Source of the DNA: CALBJU01 sp965247125
GTDB lineage: Bacteria > Bacteroidota > Rhodothermia > Rhodothermales > UBA10348
NCBI GenBank assembly: GCA_965247125.1
Contig: CBDFGO010000003.1
Span: forward strand, 558,001 to 622,000
Direction: 5' to 3'
Length of the DNA: 64,000 nt
Below, in pieces: positions 52,249 through 61,372 of the stretch. The stretch's first letter is position 1. Every line of letters starts with the position of its first letter. Made by a program: the position numbers and the translations under genes. The notes beneath the pieces were generated by a model. The model had not been told where the DNA came from. It searched no databases and saw only the letters and a list, made by a program, of their open reading frames with translations.

Positions 52249-53808
52249 TTACATAGCGGGGTAAACGTAGGAAGCCTGCAAACCAAGCGGGAGTCCGATC
52301 GCCCAGTAGAGGAGCAAAAACAGCGACCATGCCACAATAAACACAGCCGTATATGGCAGCATGATTGAGGTCAGCGTTCCGATGCCCGTCTTCTTCACGT
52401 ACCGCTGGCAATAGACTACGACCAAAGGGAAGTAGGGCATGAGCGGTGTGATGATGTTCGACGACGAGTCGCCCACGCGGTACGCAGCCTGTGTCAATTC
52501 TGGAGAAATCCCCACTTGCATGAGCATCGGCACGAAGATGGGGGCCAACAGCGCCCATTTAGCCGATGCCGAGCCTACAAACAGATTCACGAAAGCCGTG
52601 AGGAAGATGATGCCGACAATGGTCACGCCGCCCGGGAAGGCAAGAGCCTTCAAGAGCGATGCACCCTTGAGAGCCAGGAGTGCGCCGATATTGGAGTTGC
52701 CGAATGCATAGACGAACAGCGAGCAGAAGAACGCCATCACGATGTAGTACGACATTCCTTCCATCGCTTTCGTCATCGCGTCGACCATGTCCTTGGACGT
52801 GCGAAATTTTCCGACAACGTAACCAAAGACAACTCCGGGTATCAAGAACAGCAGGAATATCAATGGCACGATCGATCGCATAATGGGAGCTGAAAACGAA
52901 TTCAGCGAACCGCTCGCGTCGCGCATGGGTGAATCGGCCGGGAGTACAACGAGAACCATGACGAGAACGCCAGCCAGCATGGTCACCGTCGCTGCCCAGA
53001 ACGCCTTTTTCTCGGCGGGACCAGTGGTGCTCATTTCCGGGGCTTCCTCGGCATCTCTATCAACCGGAGTAGACCGATTGAGACGGGGTTCGATGATCAG
53101 GTCCGTTATCGCCCAGCCCAGACCGATAATCAGAATCGAGGAGATCGCGGTAAAGAAGTAGTTGCCGAGCGGATTGACCAGCACAGAGGCGTCGATAAGC
53201 TGTGCTGCCGGTTGGGTGAAGCCCTGAAGCAGGGGATCGAGAGCACCCGGCAAGGGATTCGCGCTGAATCCACCGGAAACGCCGGCGAACGCCGCTGCAA
53301 TTCCTGCAAGCGGGTGCCGCCCAACGGCGTAAAAGATGATACCTCCGAGCGGAATGACCAGTACATAACCTGCATCGACGGCGCTGTGGCTCAACAGACC
53401 AACCAGCACGATCATCGGTGTCATCAGAAATTTCGGCGTCCTGGCCATCATCAATTTGATGCTTGTATTGAAGTAACCGGCTTCGTCTGCCACCCCTATT
53501 CCAAGCATCGCCACCAGAACGATTCCCAGCGGTGCGAACGACGTGAATATGGTCACCAAGTTGGACAGGAAGATGGCCATAGCCCCGCCACTCAGCAGAT
53601 TGATGATCTGGATGGGCTGACCCGAACGAGGATCGATGTCATCGAAGGACATCCCGGAGAAGATGGCCGAAAGGATCCATACGACGATGAGCGAAATCAG
53701 AAAGAGCATCGACGGATCGGGCAACTTGTTGCCGACCTTTTCGATGTGATTCAGCATCCGGTTGACGAATGTGCGGTCATCCGGCGTGCTGGCGGGTGTG
53801 GGTTCCAT
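52249..53808 (-). CDS. AbgT-family transporter
   Basis: 519 residues with 10-12 membrane helices. The AbgT signature is IEKVGNKLPDPSMLFLISLIV at the start, AGVSGGFSANPLPGALDPLLQGFTQ (read in parts) and SSSNIITPLMPYFPLVVVY near the end. E. coli AbgT imports p-aminobenzoyl-glutamate; others act in sulfonamide efflux, so substrate and direction are open. It heads a run of hydrolases: with an M20 carboxypeptidase elsewhere and amidohydrolases here, import of acyl- or aroyl-amino acids is the likely role. Confidence 0.93.
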   Translation of the reverse strand: MEPTPASTPDDRTFVNRMLNHIEKVGNKLPDPSMLFLISLIVVWILSAIFSGMSFDDIDPRSGQPIQIINLLSGGAMAIFLSNLVTIFTSFAPLGIVLVAMLGIGVADEAGYFNTSIKLMMARTPKFLMTPMIVLVGLLSHSAVDAGYVLVIPLGGIIFYAVGRHPLAGIAAAFAGVSGGFSANPLPGALDPLLQGFTQPAAQLIDASVLVNPLGNYFFTAISSILIIGLGWAITDLIIEPRLNRSTPVDRDAEEAPEMSTTGPAEKKAFWAATVTMLAGVLVMVLVVLPADSPMRDASGSLNSFSAPIMRSIVPLIFLLFLIPGVVFGYVVGKFRTSKDMVDAMTKAMEGMSYYIVMAFFCSLFVYAFGNSNIGALLALKGASLLKALAFPGGVTIVGIIFLTAFVNLFVGSASAKWALLAPIFVPMLMQVGISPELTQAAYRVGDSSSNIITPLMPYFPLVVVYCQRYVKKTGIGTLTSIMLPYTAVFIVAWSLFLLLYWAIGLPLGLQASYVYPAM

Positions 53809-53916
53809 TTGTGTGTTCGGGTAGGGTAGGAGGAATCTGGCTGCGTGAATGTAACAAGACGGACGATAAATCCGAGTGCGGCAGCGACGTTGAGTCCCGG
53901 AAGGCTTCGGCGGCGC

Positions 53917-54786
53917 TTAGTTTTCGTCCCAGTTTCGCTCCACGACTCTTCCAATGGGGACCCACTCATTCTGGCGGGTCATGCCTGTCCTGCTCACAAG
54001 ATCGAAGCGATCTCCGGGCGAGAGAAAGTAAAATTGACCGCCCGAGTCGATCATCTTACCGGCGTCATATATGGCAACATAACCCTGACCGATGACCTGG
54101 AATTGATCACCCGTTACCACGATAGCCGTGTTTTCATCTATACCAATACCCAGGAGTTCGGGGCGTGCTTCAACGATTTCGATGAGATCGAACTGCCGAT
54201 TTCGGGCTAACAGGTGTTGATCGATGGCCGAGTTTTTCAGAAAACCCATTCCGACTTCGTGATCGCCCATCATGACGGTATTGGTTTGGGTGTCGCCCCG
54301 CGCGAGGTAAGAGCCCTGAATGGTTGCGCCGGCAGATGATCCACCGATGACGCCGCCCCTCTCCAGTAAGTCCCACAGCGCCTCGTGCGTAGCGGTGTCG
54401 GAGTACGCATCAACCAAACGCCATTGTCTGCCACCACTGAACCAGACTGCGTCGGCGTTTCGGATGTGATCGACAAATTCGTCCGAGTTTGCCTCAGATC
54501 GGTCGGTCGTATGCAGAACAGTCAAGTTGTGTGCACCCATCGCTCGAAAAGGCCTGAGTCCACCCCAGTACTGGTCGTACTCCTCCGCGCCCCCCGCCGT
54601 CGGAATGACGACGATCGACGCCTGGACGCCACCAGCCAGTTCGACGAACGTCTCAAATATCGCGGAATCTGATGCCGCTCCGCCCACGATGACCAGGTGG
54701 CCGCTAGTTGGCCCAATTTCCTGCGCCATGGCCGGCAACGGAGCCGCCAAAACGAGTAGAGCTGTACAGAGGAATAGATATTTCAT
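53917..54786 (-). CDS. Exported cyanophycinase-like S51 peptidase
   Basis: 289 residues from the ATG at 54786 with signal peptide MKYLFLCTALLVLAAPLPAMA. The S51 fold has the nucleophile in IGGSSAGATIQG, preceded by GHLVIVGGAASD, VWFSGGRQWRL and followed by GMGFLKNSAIDQHLLAR with the likely His, then GIGIDENTAIVV. Cyanophycinases cut multi-arginyl-poly-aspartate to beta-Asp-Arg dipeptides. The signal peptide suggests an exported form that scavenges polymer from other cells. It stands 108 bases from AbgT. Confidence 0.88.
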   Translation of the reverse strand: MKYLFLCTALLVLAAPLPAMAQEIGPTSGHLVIVGGAASDSAIFETFVELAGGVQASIVVIPTAGGAEEYDQYWGGLRPFRAMGAHNLTVLHTTDRSEANSDEFVDHIRNADAVWFSGGRQWRLVDAYSDTATHEALWDLLERGGVIGGSSAGATIQGSYLARGDTQTNTVMMGDHEVGMGFLKNSAIDQHLLARNRQFDLIEIVEARPELLGIGIDENTAIVVTGDQFQVIGQGYVAIYDAGKMIDSGGQFYFLSPGDRFDLVSRTGMTRQNEWVPIGRVVERNWDEN

Positions 54787-54979
54787 GGATTTGCCGGGCT
54801 GATGGAGCCGTAACATATCAAAAATTGAATGCGCACGAACCTCAACACTACCATCGTGTCATCCTAGCCGCTCATCTGAGCCTTCTGGACAGCCATTGGG
54901 AATGACTTGGGCATTTCTGATGCGTATAATGCCGGTCCTCTTCTACCGAGGTGTCTCTTCCCACGAAATACTAGAGCCA

Positions 54980-57358
54980 ATGAAAAAGCTACTCTCCACG
55001 CTCACATTTTCGTTTCTCGTACTGACTGCCAGTGCTCAGACCATGTACTCCGATAACGGCGGCTCCTTGCTCGGTTTTGGAGGCACGATAGCAATATCTG
55101 ATGGAGAAATCTTGGTGGGCTCGGCTCCGATCAGCTGGCCTTCGGGATCCGACCCGGCGGGAGAGGTCTATGTATACCGACAGGATTCTGACGGAGAGTG
55201 GGGCGAAGCTTACAGGCTCTCGGCATCTGACGGGGAGCATGGAGACGAATTCGGACGATCACTATTTATCTCGGGGAATCTCATGTTGGTCGGCGCTCCA
55301 GGAACTGATGCCGTCTACATATTCGGGAAGGAGGACGGCGAGTGGACTGAGACAGCAGTAGTTAGGGCCCAGGGAGGCTTGAATGAAGGCGCAGAATTCG
55401 CGGGAGCCTATGCCCGGGGAGGGTATCGCACCCAGACTATGGCGCAGGTGGAAAACAACATGCTGGTCACTTCCTACAACGCGGATACGAACGAGGGGAA
55501 GGTTCACGTCGTGCACCAGATGGGCATGATGTGGATGGATATGGGCGTTCTGACGGAGACGGCAGCTTGGTCCGTGGCGTCTTCCGGATCCACCCTGTTC
55601 ATTGGCACACCTACCGCCAAGGAAGGCCGTGGTGGAATCACTATTTACGAGTATGTCGATAGCCGCAACTGGGTACAGACGGCAATGATCGGTTCTGAAT
55701 CCATGGCCGAAGGTGCCATGCTCGGCCGCTCGCTTGCAGCTTCAGAAAATCGGCTGTATGCGGGTGCGATCGGGTATGAGCAATTTGGCGCCGTCCTGGT
55801 CTATGAACAAGACAACGAGGGTGCTTGGAATCTCGTAGACACAATTCACGAAATGGAGCCCCCGGAAGGAGGCAGCAAAGTCTCTCAGTTTGGTCTCGGA
55901 CTGACTCTATCTGGCGATGATTTGCTGATTGGCGCCCGCGGAACAGCATTTATTCAGAACATTGCCGATCTCGAATCTGATCATGCCCAACTCTGGGCAC
56001 CGGAAGGACAGGCGGGAAGAGGCTTTGGCGTCGGCCTGGCCATCGGCGGCGATCTGGCAGCCGTAGGAGCGCCCAGCGCCGACTATGAAACGGGACTGGC
56101 CACCATTTTTCGAAGGGGAGAAGACGGCTCGTGGAAGTCAGTGTGGACGGCCCTGAATGACGTAGCTCACCTGGAAACCATCGTCGGCGAGGAGAAGATC
56201 GAATGCGAGGATGGTGATGTTGCGGACCTGTATCCGTGTGACAATGTGGATCTTATATCCTTCATTTCGACGGGAGACATGGTCCAGGATCGGGGAGCCA
56301 AGTTGAATGATGTCTGGGGTTGGGAGGATCCGCAGACTGGGAAAGAGTACGTGCTCGCGGGACGTACCGACGGTCTCTCGTTCATCGACATCAGCAACCC
56401 CGGAAATCCACTGATTGTAGGGCAGCTCATGCGCACCGAGGGCTCGACGGGCAGTTGGTGGCGCGATATCAAGGTGTACAAAGACCATGCTTTCATCGTG
56501 GCTGACGGCGCGCAGGATCATGGAATGCAGATTTTTGACCTGACTCAACTACGCGATGTCGAACCATCTGACATGCCCTTTGATTTCGAGGAAACGGCCC
56601 ACTACACGGGCGTTGCGAGCTCACATAACCTGATCATCAATGAAGACACGGGTTTTGGGTATGCCATCGGAAGTGGATCGGGCCAAGAAGGCTGCGGCGG
56701 TCAGTTGCATATGATGGATCTGAGTAATCCAGTTGATCCACAATTCGTGGGATGCTTCACGAATCCGGAATCGGGTGGGACACACGACGCGCAGTGCGTG
56801 CTTTACCACGGTCGGGACGATGATTACAACGGTAGTGAGATCTGCTTCAATTCAAATGGCCGGTCTCTGGTACTGGCCGACGTTTCGGATAAATCGAATC
56901 CCGTGACGATCGCAAATGCGGAATATCCCAACACCGCGTACACCCACCAGGGTTGGCTGTCAGAGGACCACAATTACTTCTTCATGAACGACGAACTCGA
57001 CGAGATGAACGGCATCGTCGAGCAGACGCGAACGCTGATCTGGGACATGAGCGATCTGGACGATCCGACGCTGGTCAGTGAGTATTACCACGACAACGGC
57101 GCGAGCGATCACAACCTGTACGTCAAGGACAACTTTATGTACCAGTCCAACTACCAGGCAGGCCTTCGGATACTGGACATAACCGACCCGGAGAACCCGG
57201 TGAAAGTGGGCCATTTCGACACCGCTCCATATGCCGATGACGTGAAGGGATTTGCAGGCTCGTGGAGCAACTATCCGTATTTCTCGAGCGGGATTATCGT
57301 CGTCAGTAGCCAGGGCGAGGGGCTATTTCTTGTGAGGAAGAGGGAGGTGGATTTGTAG
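54980..57358 (+). CDS. Choice-of-anchor B family protein with N-terminal propeller
   Basis: 792 residues from the ATG at 54980 (MKKLLSTLTFSFLVLTASA), as the longer frame adds 28 residues that do not look like a signal. The first 370 residues are FG-GAP-type propeller blades (DGEHGDEFGRSLFISGNLMLVG, GAMLGRSLAASENRLYAG). The remainder is the choice-of-anchor B part with LVIVD repeats, such as GLSFIDISNPGNPLIVG and GLRILDITDPENPVKVG. It ends without a T9SS tail, so anchoring is not obvious. It is secreted or surface-exposed. The function is not known. Confidence 0.87.
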   Translation: MKKLLSTLTFSFLVLTASAQTMYSDNGGSLLGFGGTIAISDGEILVGSAPISWPSGSDPAGEVYVYRQDSDGEWGEAYRLSASDGEHGDEFGRSLFISGNLMLVGAPGTDAVYIFGKEDGEWTETAVVRAQGGLNEGAEFAGAYARGGYRTQTMAQVENNMLVTSYNADTNEGKVHVVHQMGMMWMDMGVLTETAAWSVASSGSTLFIGTPTAKEGRGGITIYEYVDSRNWVQTAMIGSESMAEGAMLGRSLAASENRLYAGAIGYEQFGAVLVYEQDNEGAWNLVDTIHEMEPPEGGSKVSQFGLGLTLSGDDLLIGARGTAFIQNIADLESDHAQLWAPEGQAGRGFGVGLAIGGDLAAVGAPSADYETGLATIFRRGEDGSWKSVWTALNDVAHLETIVGEEKIECEDGDVADLYPCDNVDLISFISTGDMVQDRGAKLNDVWGWEDPQTGKEYVLAGRTDGLSFIDISNPGNPLIVGQLMRTEGSTGSWWRDIKVYKDHAFIVADGAQDHGMQIFDLTQLRDVEPSDMPFDFEETAHYTGVASSHNLIINEDTGFGYAIGSGSGQEGCGGQLHMMDLSNPVDPQFVGCFTNPESGGTHDAQCVLYHGRDDDYNGSEICFNSNGRSLVLADVSDKSNPVTIANAEYPNTAYTHQGWLSEDHNYFFMNDELDEMNGIVEQTRTLIWDMSDLDDPTLVSEYYHDNGASDHNLYVKDNFMYQSNYQAGLRILDITDPENPVKVGHFDTAPYADDVKGFAGSWSNYPYFSSGIIVVSSQGEGLFLVRKREVDL

Positions 57359-57374
57359 GTTCTAAATTGGCAGC

Positions 57375-57806
57375 TCAATACCGCTCGGGCGACCAATCTT
57401 TTCGGTTTTCGAGTCGGACCACAAATCGGACGGCCGACCAGATGTCACTTATGGAGCACACCTTGTTGTCGACCAATCCCCGCGACAGGCCCAGCTTCTG
57501 AACGACATCGAAACTCAGATCGGTCGGCACTTTGGAGGCCTTTTTCGGCCATGCGATCCAGATCATTGATTTGGGGCCGGTCGTGGGAAACAGCAGGCTG
57601 AAGGACGCAAAAAGCTCGTCTCGTGAACCCGCGAACAGGATGCAGAGCGAAAACTTCTCCGTTTCCGGTTGAAAAAGGTCGATTTCGACCACTTTTGCCC
57701 CATCTGGTAGGGGGGCTACCAACGATTGAAATTCATCCGGACTATTTACCGTCCAGATGGCTTGTGCTTCTTTGATACCCAGTTTTTTCGAGAGTGGTGT
57801 TGGCAC
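57375..57806 (-). CDS. DUF3052-family protein
   Basis: 143 residues, no signal. The signature is MPTPLSKKLGIKEAQAIWTV, VVEIDLFQPETEKF and MIWIAWPKKASKVPTDL. DUF3052 is widespread and uncharacterised. Its start lies five bases after the alanine racemase stop, so it is co-transcribed and probably co-translated with it. Confidence 0.85.
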   Translation of the reverse strand: MPTPLSKKLGIKEAQAIWTVNSPDEFQSLVAPLPDGAKVVEIDLFQPETEKFSLCILFAGSRDELFASFSLLFPTTGPKSMIWIAWPKKASKVPTDLSFDVVQKLGLSRGLVDNKVCSISDIWSAVRFVVRLENRKDWSPERY

Positions 57807-57811
57807 CAGGA

Positions 57812-59032
57812 TCAGTCGATGATGAATCTCGGTAGGGTCGGATTAAGGTGCATGAAAAGGTCGTAGACAGAAGCTCCGGTCTGGGTAGATACCCAGTTGG
57901 GGTTGACTTCCTCTGCGCCGCTTCCCATGAGTGTCGCAATATCTCCCACTTCAACAGACTGCTCGTCGCCAATTTCGACAATTGTATGGCTGGCCGACAC
58001 CGATCCAATCACGGGATACAGAGATTTTCCGATCAAAACCTTGCCGCCATCCACAGCGGTGCGAGGCATGCCATCGGTGTGGCCCACCGGGAGCGTCGCG
58101 ACCCATACCGGCCTCGTCGCGACGTAATTTCTACCATAACTTACACTATCTCCTTCGCGGAGCTTTTCAACCCTGACAACCCGCGCCTTGAGGCTGAACG
58201 TGCTCGTAAGAGTAGCGGTGTTTTTTTGTAGGCGAGGGTCATTCGGGTATCCGCCGTACATCGCCATACCGGGCCGAACCAGATCCAGATGAGAATCTGG
58301 GAATTCGAAAACCCCACTGGATGAAGCGGCATGTTTTCGGCCCAAGCGACTACCACGACTTTCGGCCTCGCCGGTTACCTCCAGGAATCTTCGAAGCTGC
58401 TCACGATCGAATTCCGGCTCCTCGGTGAAGCCTGTGAAGCATCCATCTAAGGACACCACGTCACTTTCAGCCAATGACTCTATCCAGGGAATGGCGGTGT
58501 GATAGGGCACTCCCATTCGGCTCATGCCGGTATCGAAATATATTTGCGCCGATACCGGCCCCCCGTTAACACGCGCCATCTCTGTGACCAGATCGAGGGC
58601 ATTTGCGGAATACAAACTCGGTTGGATGTCGTTGTGAACAAGATCTGATGCTGTTTCTGACGAGAACATGGCCATGAGCAGGATCGGCTTTTTTACACCA
58701 GCATCCCGGAGCGCGATCGCGGAATTCAATTTGACGACGGCGAAGCCCGCGATTTCTGGCATCGGCTCCAGAACTGAAGCAGCATTTATCAATCCCAGAC
58801 CGTACGCATTGTTTTTGATGACAGCCAGAATGGGCCGATTTGACGTCAATCGATTGATTTCCCAAACGTTCGATCTCAGCGCATGGGGGTAGACTTCGAT
58901 CCATGGATCAAACTGTTCCATGCCGGGGCTACCAATCGAAACAGCACGAGTTATTGTCGACAACGGAGAAAGGGCGACGGAAGCTGCGGTGACCGCGCCT
59001 GCTTTGAGGAAGGTACGCCGATGAATTGTCAC
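57812..59032 (-). CDS. alr: Alanine racemase with a Tat signal
   Basis: 406 residues. The N-terminus HRRTFLKAGAV is a twin-arginine signal, followed by a hydrophobic segment and a likely cleavage around residue 30, so the enzyme is exported folded. The cofactor lysine is Lys73 in AVIKNNAYGLG, and the acid/base Tyr lies in SVSYGRNYVAT. The first barrel and second domain are complete (AMYGGYPND, PVGHTDGMPRT). Most Alr proteins are cytosolic; exported forms include Bsr-type broad-spectrum racemases. A periplasmic role in making or taking D-amino acids is likely. Downstream is the DUF3052 gene. Confidence 0.9.
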   Translation of the reverse strand: MTIHRRTFLKAGAVTAASVALSPLSTITRAVSIGSPGMEQFDPWIEVYPHALRSNVWEINRLTSNRPILAVIKNNAYGLGLINAASVLEPMPEIAGFAVVKLNSAIALRDAGVKKPILLMAMFSSETASDLVHNDIQPSLYSANALDLVTEMARVNGGPVSAQIYFDTGMSRMGVPYHTAIPWIESLAESDVVSLDGCFTGFTEEPEFDREQLRRFLEVTGEAESRGSRLGRKHAASSSGVFEFPDSHLDLVRPGMAMYGGYPNDPRLQKNTATLTSTFSLKARVVRVEKLREGDSVSYGRNYVATRPVWVATLPVGHTDGMPRTAVDGGKVLIGKSLYPVIGSVSASHTIVEIGDEQSVEVGDIATLMGSGAEEVNPNWVSTQTGASVYDLFMHLNPTLPRFIID

Positions 59033-59114
59033 GGTGGTTTGGCGGGAAAGTGAATGGGCTATCCAGAAGGAAATGAAATCAATCGGCTAACTCAAGTGAC
59101 ATCGGCTTGATTAT

Positions 59115-59136
59115 TATGTGACCATTAAGTAACATA
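59115..59136. promoter_or_regulatory. Imperfect palindrome, likely ArsR-type operator
   Basis: TATGT-x-AC, a six-base centre, and GT-x-ACATA form an imperfect 22-base palindrome, 42 bases before the SRPBCC start. Operators of ArsR regulators paired with SRPBCC proteins have this TATGT...ACATA look. A 14-base part, GACCATTAAGTAAC, also occurs at 10820..10833. Confidence 0.45.
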
Positions 59137-59178
59137 TTAATATTCCCACACCATCAACGTGCTAATTGGATTAGAGAA

Positions 59179-59601
59179 ATGGACAGTACATCTTTAGACA
59201 TTACAGAAGTCATCGGCGTAAAAGGATCTGCCGAGACTGTTTTTGACGCACTCGTTCACCGGTTTTCCGAAGGAGCGTTCGGAGCCGAGAGAGCGTCTAT
59301 GCCCATGAAACTGGAACTCTGGCCCGGAGGCAGGTGGTACCGCGACCTTGGAGACGGGATGGGCCATCTCTGGGGTCACGTTCAGAGCATCAAGCGGGGT
59401 GAACTGTTGGAGTTCTATGGTCCGTTATTCATGTCATTCCCCGTGTCCAACAACGTCATCGTTCGGTTCAAAGAGGAAGATGGGATCACAACCATCACAT
59501 TTAAGCATACTGCCTTCGGGCTGATCGATCCAGATCACGTCTCAGGACTGGAAGAGGGATGGCGCGAGTATCTCGAAGTCGTGAAGGCTGACTGCGAGTG
59601 A
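59179..59601 (+). CDS. SRPBCC (AHSA1-like) domain protein
   Basis: 140 residues. The START-like fold shows as VKGSAETVFDALV at the first helix, LELWPGGRWYRDLGDG in the cavity strands, and GLEEGWREYLEVVKADCE at the last helix. These small lipid- or ligand-binding proteins are often encoded directly before an ArsR regulator, as here, with one base between. The ligand is unknown. It is cytoplasmic. The operator at 59115..59136 lies in front. Confidence 0.85.
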   Translation: MDSTSLDITEVIGVKGSAETVFDALVHRFSEGAFGAERASMPMKLELWPGGRWYRDLGDGMGHLWGHVQSIKRGELLEFYGPLFMSFPVSNNVIVRFKEEDGITTITFKHTAFGLIDPDHVSGLEEGWREYLEVVKADCE

Positions 59602-59602
59602 C

Positions 59603-59926
59603 GTGGCAGAAGATCTAGATCACATATGGAAAGCCCTCGCCGATCCGACCCGTCGACGCATCCTGGACTTTCTGAAGGAATCGCCAAGACTCACAGGCGA
59701 GATCGTCAACCAATTTCCTGAGTTGTCGAGATTCGGCGTCATGAAGCACGTTGACGTGCTTCGTGACGCTGGCCTTATCATCACAAAAGCCGAAGGTCGG
59801 AAACGGATCAATTCGCTCAACGCCGTACCTATTCGCCATATCTACGAGCGTTGGGTAGACGGTTTTTCGGGGTTTTGGGCGTCCAGCCTGCTCGATATCA
59901 AACGGGAGGTCGAATCAAAGGGCTAG
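59603..59926 (+). CDS. ArsR-family transcriptional regulator
   Basis: 107 residues from a GTG at 59603. The winged-helix signature is HIWKALADPTRRRILDFLKE followed by LSRFGVMKHVDVLRDAGLI for recognition and ITKAEGRKRINSL for the wing. It has no metal-binding cysteine motif in the recognition helix, so it is of the SRPBCC-linked, non-metal kind. The start is one base beyond the SRPBCC stop. It probably represses this operon. Confidence 0.9.
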   Translation: MAEDLDHIWKALADPTRRRILDFLKESPRLTGEIVNQFPELSRFGVMKHVDVLRDAGLIITKAEGRKRINSLNAVPIRHIYERWVDGFSGFWASSLLDIKREVESKG

Positions 59927-60011
59927 ATCCACATACCCTAGAAACAATGGCCCGGATTTTCCGTCATTAAGTCTGAACCAAGCAGTGCTCCGGCATCTGA
60001 GACTTTCTGAT

Positions 60012-60419
60012 ATGACTCAAAATCGATCACGGCGTTCGTTTCTAGGACTCCTCGCGGGAGGTGTCGGCCTTTCGCTGATTCCGAATGCGGTGTTCGCTGG
60101 TTCGATTCATCCGGAGCCCCGAGAAGGAATTGACGCTTCGCTTGTGCTGCCTCCGGAAGCAGTGGAAAAATTTGGTAAGAAGGCCAGGGAAGTCTTCGAA
60201 ATGATCCGCGAAATTCCGGAAATAGCGGACGGAATTGGCTGCTATTGCGGTTGTTATGCCCGAGAGGGTTACCGCTCCCTGCTGACCTGTTTCTATGAAG
60301 AAGGACGCGGATCCGGCTGTCCCATCTGTCAGGGCGAGGCCAGGCTGGCCTTCCGCCGACACAATGAAGGCCAAAACCTGGACCAGATTCGTCGAGCCAT
60401 AGATGCTCGATACGGTTGA
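60012..60419 (+). CDS. Tat-exported PCYCGC-like cysteine protein
   Basis: 135 residues from the ATG at 60012. The twin-arginine signal is SRRSFLGLLAGGVGL. After residue 75 there are six cysteines: C77, C79 and C81 in GCYCGCYAR, C93, and C103/C106 in GCPIC, the PCYCGC-like pattern of a metal- or cluster-binding domain. Tat export fits a cofactor loaded in the cytoplasm. The next gene's TTG start overlaps its stop by four bases, so the two may be coupled. The function is unknown. Confidence 0.8.
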   Translation: MTQNRSRRSFLGLLAGGVGLSLIPNAVFAGSIHPEPREGIDASLVLPPEAVEKFGKKAREVFEMIREIPEIADGIGCYCGCYAREGYRSLLTCFYEEGRGSGCPICQGEARLAFRRHNEGQNLDQIRRAIDARYG

Positions 60420-60427
60420 ATACTACT

Positions 60428-61357
60428 ATGAACGGAATGATCACCAACCGGCTTCTTGCGGCCGGTTTTTCTTTGTGGATAATGTTTATCCTGACGTTGC
60501 CAGCCGGCGCTCAGATTGCTCTGAGCCCGCGAGGATCTGTTTCTCAGACGCTCGACGGCACGACTATTTCCGTAGAGTATTCCCGCCCCACATTGAAGGG
60601 CCGAACTGGTCTTTTCGGTGGGCAGGTATTCTGGGGTCACATCTGGACACCAGGGGCAGATGCGGCGACAACCATCGAGATCAACAACGATATCACGTTG
60701 TCGGGCACCGATGTGCCTGCGGGAAAATATTCCCTATGGATGGTAGTTGCTGACGGTGACTGGGAAGTTATCCTGAAGCCCGATTGGGATCTCTTTCACT
60801 GGCCCGAACCTGCAAGGACCGATGATGAGATAACATTCTGGGTGACTCCGAACACCGAAGGGGAGGAGCTGGAAACGCTGACGTTTGATTTTCCGACGCT
60901 CACCGCGTTCACAACGATCCTACGTTTACGTTGGGAAGAACACACGGTCGAGCTTCCTATCGAAGTTGAATCTCGACTACAATTAACTGTGACCGAGGAA
61001 GAGGTCGCACCCTATATCGGGACCTATCGGGCGGATGTATTCCAGAATGAAATGATCTCAAATGCTTTCTCGTACGACATGGAATTCAGATTCAAAGACG
61101 AGAAGCTGGTGGCCAAAATGAAGTTCAGGCCCGGGGGCAATGGATCGGATTGGGATTTGCTACCACGCGTACCACAAATCTTTCATCCTGCATTCTTTGA
61201 AGATGGCGAAATCGTCTCGTCACTCGCCTGGTTTTTTGAATTTGAGCTGGACGAATGGGGCAATGCTACGTCGTTTGAGCTCAGGGACGACGATGACGAA
61301 CTGATGATGCGGGGAGCCCGGTCAGGCTCCAGTCCTTCTTTGATGCCGGAAGAGTGA
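60428..61357 (+). CDS. Exported DUF2911 protein with an extra C-terminal domain
   Basis: 309 residues from the ATG at 60428 (a TTG at 60416 in frame is possible). The signal peptide ends near PAGA-QI. DUF2911 spans about residues 33-165 (VEYSRPTLKGRTGLFGG, TLSGTDVPAGKYSLWMV). The last 140 residues are a beta-rich domain (YIGTYRADVFQNE, DMEFRFKDEKLVAKMKF), reminiscent of DUF3471. It is the second DUF2911 protein in the window, but with a different extra domain. It may be coupled to the Tat cysteine protein. Confidence 0.85.
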   Translation: MNGMITNRLLAAGFSLWIMFILTLPAGAQIALSPRGSVSQTLDGTTISVEYSRPTLKGRTGLFGGQVFWGHIWTPGADAATTIEINNDITLSGTDVPAGKYSLWMVVADGDWEVILKPDWDLFHWPEPARTDDEITFWVTPNTEGEELETLTFDFPTLTAFTTILRLRWEEHTVELPIEVESRLQLTVTEEEVAPYIGTYRADVFQNEMISNAFSYDMEFRFKDEKLVAKMKFRPGGNGSDWDLLPRVPQIFHPAFFEDGEIVSSLAWFFEFELDEWGNATSFELRDDDDELMMRGARSGSSPSLMPEE

Positions 61358-61372
61358 GGCCAGATCTGGATC

